A DNA stretch of 64,000 nucleotides. Origin: Phenylobacterium haematophilum (lineage in GTDB: Bacteria; Pseudomonadota; Alphaproteobacteria; Caulobacterales; Caulobacteraceae). The notes under the pieces were generated by a model. The model was not told the DNA's origin and did no database searches. It was given only the letters and a program-made list of their open reading frames with translations. The translations under genes were made by a program, and so were the position numbers. The stretch is taken from assembly GCF_014196295.1 (NCBI RefSeq), contig NZ_JACIDK010000007.1, positions 62,001-126,000 of the forward strand. Reading direction: 5' to 3'. This document shows, in pieces, positions 60,252 to 64,000 of this stretch (position 1 is the stretch's first letter; the number at the start of each line of letters is the position of its first letter).

Positions 60252-61778
60252 ATGTTCGGCAAGCGTCCCACACAAGGCGGGTCGCAGGCGCCGCGCCAGG
60301 CGCCGCCCCCCGCCGCCGAAGGCCCGGCGATCGCCACGCGTCCGCAGCGCATCGAGCCGGCCGCTGCGCCCAGCGCCCCCGTGCAGACGCCGCCGCCGGC
60401 CGAGCGCGCCGCCAAGCCGGCGGCTGGGCCCAAGCCGACGCTGGGCTTCGAGCAGCTGCGCGCCGCCCAGGGGCCTGCGCCCACGACCCAGGTCGTGCGC
60501 GAGCAGAGCGACTACTATCACGCCACCAAGACCACGATCTTCAACGCCCTGATCAACACGATCGACCTGGCCCAGCTGGCCCAGCTCGACACCAAGCAGG
60601 CCGCCGAGGAGATCCGCGACATCGTCGCCGAGCTGGTGGCGATCAAGAACGTCTCGATGTCGGTGGCCGAGCAGGACACCCTCGTCCAGGACATCATCAA
60701 CGACGTTCTCGGCTATGGGCCGCTGGAGCCGCTGCTCGCCCGCGACGACATCGCCGACATCATGGTCAACGGCGCCGGGCGGGTGTTCATCGAAGTCGCC
60801 GGCCGCGTGCAGCTGACCAATGTCCGCTTCCGCGACAACGCCCAGCTGATGAACATCTGCCAGCGGATCGTCAGCCAGGTCGGCCGCCGGGTCGACGAAA
60901 GCTCGCCGATCTGCGACGCGCGCCTGCCCGACGGCAGCCGCGTCAACGTCATCGCTCCGCCCTTGGCGCTGGATGGTCCGACCCTGACCATCCGGAAGTT
61001 CAAGAAGGACAAGCTGACCATGAAGAACCTGGTGGAGTACGCCTCCATCAGCCCGGAAGGGGCGCGGGTTCTGGGGGTCATCGGCGCGTGCCGATGCAAC
61101 CTGGTCATCTCCGGCGGTACGGGCTCGGGCAAGACCACCCTGCTTAACACCCTGACCGCCTTCATCGACCCCTCCGAGCGGGTCATCACCTGCGAGGACG
61201 CAGCCGAACTGCAGCTGCAGCAGCCGCACGTCGTGCGCCTGGAGACCCGCCCGCCGAACCTCGAGGGGCAGGGCCAGATCACCATGCGCGACCTGGTCAA
61301 GAACTGCCTGCGGATGCGACCGGAACGGATCATCGTCGGCGAAGTCCGCGGCCCGGAGGCCTTCGACCTCCTCCAGGCCATGAACACCGGCCACGACGGC
61401 TCGATGGGCACGCTGCACGCCAACTCCCCGCGTGAGGCGATCAGCCGGATGGAATCGATGATCACCATGGGCGGCTACGGCCTGCCCTCGAAGACCATCC
61501 GCGAGATGATCGTCGGCTCGGTCGACGTGATCATCCAGGCCGCACGCCTGCGCGACGGCTCGCGCCGCATCACCCACATCACCGAGGTCGTCGGGCTCGA
61601 AGGCGACGTGATCATCACCCAGGACCTGTTCGTCTACGAGATCACCGGCGACGACGCCGACGGCAAGGTCCTCGGCCGCCACCGCTCGACCGGCATCGCC
61701 CGGCCGCGCTTCTGGGATCGGGCCCGCTACTACGGCCTCGAGCGTGAACTCGCCGAAGCCCTCGATGCGGCGGAGTAG
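60252..61778 (+). CDS. cpaF: Flp pilus secretion ATPase CpaF/TadA
   Basis: 508 aa. A proline-rich N-terminal region (about residues 1-70) precedes the T2SS-E-type ATPase. Walker A is GGTGSGKTTLLN (about 287), the Asp box is TCEDAAELQLQ, Walker B is ERIIVGEVRGPEAFDLL, and the His box is GSMGTLHANSPREA. Family members power both extension and retraction of the pilus. The ATG follows cpaE with no gap. Confidence 0.96.
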   Translation: MFGKRPTQGGSQAPRQAPPPAAEGPAIATRPQRIEPAAAPSAPVQTPPPAERAAKPAAGPKPTLGFEQLRAAQGPAPTTQVVREQSDYYHATKTTIFNALINTIDLAQLAQLDTKQAAEEIRDIVAELVAIKNVSMSVAEQDTLVQDIINDVLGYGPLEPLLARDDIADIMVNGAGRVFIEVAGRVQLTNVRFRDNAQLMNICQRIVSQVGRRVDESSPICDARLPDGSRVNVIAPPLALDGPTLTIRKFKKDKLTMKNLVEYASISPEGARVLGVIGACRCNLVISGGTGSGKTTLLNTLTAFIDPSERVITCEDAAELQLQQPHVVRLETRPPNLEGQGQITMRDLVKNCLRMRPERIIVGEVRGPEAFDLLQAMNTGHDGSMGTLHANSPREAISRMESMITMGGYGLPSKTIREMIVGSVDVIIQAARLRDGSRRITHITEVVGLEGDVIITQDLFVYEITGDDADGKVLGRHRSTGIARPRFWDRARYYGLERELAEALDAAE

Positions 61779-61781
61779 CCG

Positions 61782-62762
61782 ATGCTGCTGACGCTGCTGA
61801 TCGCGGTTCTGGGCTTCGTCGCCATCGCCGGCGTCGGCCTGGCTCTGGCCGGCGGCTCGACCGCCGACGCCAAGACCCTGAAGCGCGCCCAGGCCCTGGT
61901 CGGCGGCGACGAAGCGCGCGAGGCGGGCCGCCGCCGCCCGGCGGCCACCGCCCAGGAACAGCGTCGCAAGCAGATCCTGAAAACCCTCAAGGACCAGGAC
62001 CGCGAGCAGAAGAAGGCGCTGCTCAGCATCTCCTCCAAACTGCGCCAGGCGGGCCTGGGCATGAAGGTCAGCTCCTTCTGGATGATCAGCGGCGGTCTCG
62101 CCCTCGTGGTGCTGCTGATCGCCTGGGCCGTGACCAAGATGCCCCTGATCGCCTTCGGCCTGGCCTTCGCCGCCGGCCTCGGCCTGCCGCGCTGGGTGGT
62201 CGGGGCGATCGCCAAGTCGCGGATCAAGAAGTTCACCGAGGCCTTTCCCGACGCCATGGACATCGTCGTGCGCGGCATCAAATCGGGCCTGCCCGTGCAT
62301 GACAGTCTGCGGGTCATCGGCAAGGAGGCGCCAGAGCCGCTGGCTGGCCAGTTCAACCGCCTGGTCGAGAGCATCGGCATGGGCATGACCGTCGATCAGG
62401 CGCTCGAGAAGATGCACGCCGAGATGCCGACGCCCGAGGTCCGGTTCTTCGCCATCGTGCTGGCGATCCAGGCCAAGACCGGCGGCAACCTGGCCGAAGC
62501 GCTGGGCAACCTCTCGACCGTCATCCGCTCTCGCAAGCTCATGCGCGAGAAGGTCAAGGCGCTGTCGGCCGAAGCCGTCGCCTCCGCGGCGATCATCGGC
62601 AGTCTGCCGCCCGCCGTGGCCATCCTGATCTTCATCACCGCGCCCGACTACATGGGCCCGCTGTTCACCGATCCGCGCGGCCGCGTGATGCTGATGATCG
62701 GCGCCTTCTGGATGTCGCTCGGGGTGCTCTCGATGCGCAAGATGATCAACTTCAGGCTCTGA
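61782..62762 (+). CDS. tadB: Flp pilus inner-membrane platform protein TadB
   Basis: 326 aa. One N-terminal TM helix (LLTLLIAVLGFVAIAGVGLALAGG), a basic linker, a TM pair (about 105-150), the T2SSF domain with FPDAMDIVVRGIKSGLPVHDSLR in part (about 150) and ALEKMHAEMPTPEVRFFAIVLAIQ in part, and two C-terminal TM helices. Called CpaG in Caulobacter. It is the partner of TadC, 4 bp downstream. Confidence 0.93.
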   Translation: MLLTLLIAVLGFVAIAGVGLALAGGSTADAKTLKRAQALVGGDEAREAGRRRPAATAQEQRRKQILKTLKDQDREQKKALLSISSKLRQAGLGMKVSSFWMISGGLALVVLLIAWAVTKMPLIAFGLAFAAGLGLPRWVVGAIAKSRIKKFTEAFPDAMDIVVRGIKSGLPVHDSLRVIGKEAPEPLAGQFNRLVESIGMGMTVDQALEKMHAEMPTPEVRFFAIVLAIQAKTGGNLAEALGNLSTVIRSRKLMREKVKALSAEAVASAAIIGSLPPAVAILIFITAPDYMGPLFTDPRGRVMLMIGAFWMSLGVLSMRKMINFRL

Positions 62763-62766
62763 CGGC

Positions 62767-63753
62767 ATGGTCGAGGCGCTCACCAACCCGGCCAACCTGC
62801 TGACGATCTTCGTGGCGGTGGTCTGCTTCGCGACCATCGTGACCATCGCCATGCCGATGATGGACCGCCGCAATCTCGAGGCGCGGCTGAAGTCGGTGTC
62901 GACCCGCCGCGAGGAGCTGCGCCGCAAGTCTCGCGAAGCCCTGGCCGGCGCCCGCGGCCAGAGCACTCTGCGCCACGTCGACGAAGGCCTCTACAAGAAG
63001 GTCGTCGAGCGGCTGCAGCTCTCGCGCCTGCTCGAGGATCCACAGGTGGTCGACAAGCTGGCCCAGGCCGGCTTCCGCGGACCGCGTCCGGTGTCCACCT
63101 TCTACTTCTTCCGGTTCATCCTGCCGTTCGTGTTCTTCATCGTGGTCGGGGCCTATCTGTTCCTGGTCAACGATTTCGGCCTGCCGCCAATGACCCGCTT
63201 CTTCTTCGCGGTGGTCGGCCTGACCGCCGGCTACTACGCGCCGAACGTGTTCATCAGCAATGTCGCCACCAAGCGCCGCGACTCGATCGTCGGCGCCTGG
63301 CCCGACGCCCTCGACCTGCTGCTGATCTGCGTGGAAAGCGGCATGTCGATCGAGGCGGCGATCCAGAAGGTCAGCCAGGAAATCGGCGGCAACTCGATCG
63401 AACTGGCCGAGGAACTGACCCTGCTGACGGCCGAGATCTCGTATCTGCCCGAGCGGCGCATGGCCTATGAGGGCCTCGCCCGCCGCACCAACCATCCCGG
63501 CATCAAGTCGGTGACCACCGCCATGATCCAGGCCGAGCGCTACGGCACCCCGCTCGGCGCCGCCCTGCGGGTCATGGCCAAGGAAAACCGTGAGATGCGC
63601 ATCGCTGCGGCCGAGAAGAAGGCCGCCCAGCTGCCGGCCAAGCTGACGATCCCGATGATCGTCTTCTTCCTGCCGGTGCTGTTCATCGTCATCCTCGGCC
63701 CGGCCGCGCTCAAGGTCAGCGACCTGATGCGGGCCGGGGCGGCGGGCGGCTAG
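62767..63753 (+). CDS. tadC: Flp pilus inner-membrane platform protein TadC
   Basis: 328 aa. N-terminal TM helix (LLTIFVAVVCFATIVTIAMP), a T2SSF domain with WPDALDLLLICVESGMSIEAAIQKV (about 178-202, one region) and NHPGIKSVTTAMIQAERYGTPLG in part, and a C-terminal TM helix (IPMIVFFLPVLFIVILG). Called CpaH in Caulobacter. It is the last gene of the long cpa transcript in this window. Confidence 0.93.
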   Translation: MVEALTNPANLLTIFVAVVCFATIVTIAMPMMDRRNLEARLKSVSTRREELRRKSREALAGARGQSTLRHVDEGLYKKVVERLQLSRLLEDPQVVDKLAQAGFRGPRPVSTFYFFRFILPFVFFIVVGAYLFLVNDFGLPPMTRFFFAVVGLTAGYYAPNVFISNVATKRRDSIVGAWPDALDLLLICVESGMSIEAAIQKVSQEIGGNSIELAEELTLLTAEISYLPERRMAYEGLARRTNHPGIKSVTTAMIQAERYGTPLGAALRVMAKENREMRIAAAEKKAAQLPAKLTIPMIVFFLPVLFIVILGPAALKVSDLMRAGAAGG

Positions 63754-63802
63754 GCGCCGCCGGGCCTGTTCATCGCCGGGCTGGGCGGCTAGACCTTCGC
63801 CG

Positions 63803-63988
63803 GTGAGCGTCGCCCCGATCCCTCCGCCGCCGACCCGTCCGCACGAGGACGAATGCTGCCGGCGCGGCTGCGATCCCTGCATCTTCGACTACTACGACCG
63901 CGCCCTCGACCGCTGGAGCGAGCGGGTCCGCAAGCTGGACGCCGACCCCGACGCGATTCTCAGGACGCTCTCGCCGCCCACGCCTTAG
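63803..63988 (+). CDS. small cysteine-rich protein with oxidoreductase-like domain
   Basis: 61 aa from a GTG start, MSVAPIPPPPTRPHEDECCR as opening. The stretch DECCRRGCDPCIFDYYDRALDRW is typical of the short Oxidored-like family, with four cysteines in a C-C-x3-C-x2-C arrangement that could bind metal or a cluster. It may share the tadC transcript, 49 bp upstream. The function is unknown. Confidence 0.72.
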   Translation: MSVAPIPPPPTRPHEDECCRRGCDPCIFDYYDRALDRWSERVRKLDADPDAILRTLSPPTP

Positions 63989-64000
63989 CCGCCCGGGTGC

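Noticed and set aside
58797-62966. A 1389-codon open frame on the minus strand opposite cpaE-tadC
   Set aside because: It is antisense to four well-supported pilus genes; the histidine, glycine and aspartate-rich composition is typical of reverse-strand shadow in high-GC DNA.

Overview
The window is about 64 kb of a high-GC alphaproteobacterial chromosome, most likely Caulobacteraceae (Caulobacter/Phenylobacterium type). Support comes from the complete tad/cpa Flp-pilus cluster in Caulobacter order with CtrA-like sites at pilA, several TonB-dependent receptors, a hisS-hisZ-hisG operon, a sigma-EcfG (sigma-T) promoter, and frequent GTG/TTG starts with 4-bp stop/start overlaps. No rRNA, tRNA, CRISPR array, insertion sequence or phage gene was seen. 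The gene content is mostly chromosomal housekeeping, so the most interesting signals are regulatory or decayed sequences between genes.

Layout. 1-7.5 kb: a DsbD-like thiol reductase with a redoxin partner, glucose-6-phosphate isomerase, an SDR, and an ArsR-SRPBCC-GST operon whose tandem operator touches the ArsR start codon. 7.5-11.3 kb: a histidine leader peptide, a predicted translational attenuator and a second short ORF ahead of hisS-hisZ-hisG. 11.3-11.66 kb: a gene-free, low-GC, hairpin-rich block with a strong terminator, bounded by two TTTTGAC-N6-GTCAAAA palindromes. 11.7-19 kb (minus strand): M13 peptidase, acyl-CoA synthetase, and a copper operon (DUF2946, TonB receptor, YcnI-like, PCu(A)C). 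19-25 kb: KefC-like antiporter, an EcfG promoter, OmpA with a 26-proline linker, an SLC13/RCK permease, and a GDT1/TMEM165 transporter behind a yybP-ykoY-type manganese riboswitch. 25.5-31 kb: nrdA and nrdB separated by three genes, each with NrdR-box-like sites.

31-49 kb: mixed metabolism and regulation, including HtpX, a GGDEF-EAL protein preceded by what looks like an H-NOX remnant, a dicarboxylate symporter, AMP nucleosidase, a ZnuD-like zinc receptor with a Zur-like operator, TetR, a divergent LysR/YeiH pair, a protein phosphatase, a class V aminotransferase and an MsbA-like ABC exporter. Two copies of a ~107-bp palindromic repeat lie in opposite orientations at 38.9 and 46.8 kb. 49-52.5 kb: an MFS transporter and pabB-pabC. 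52.5-63.8 kb: the Flp pilus locus, with two TadE-like pseudopilins and a stand-alone secretin N-domain gene on the minus strand, then pilA, a second pilin and cpaABCDEF-tadB-tadC on the plus strand.

Several modules appear metal-responsive (copper, zinc, manganese). Functional calls rest on reading motifs and context only; no database search was run.
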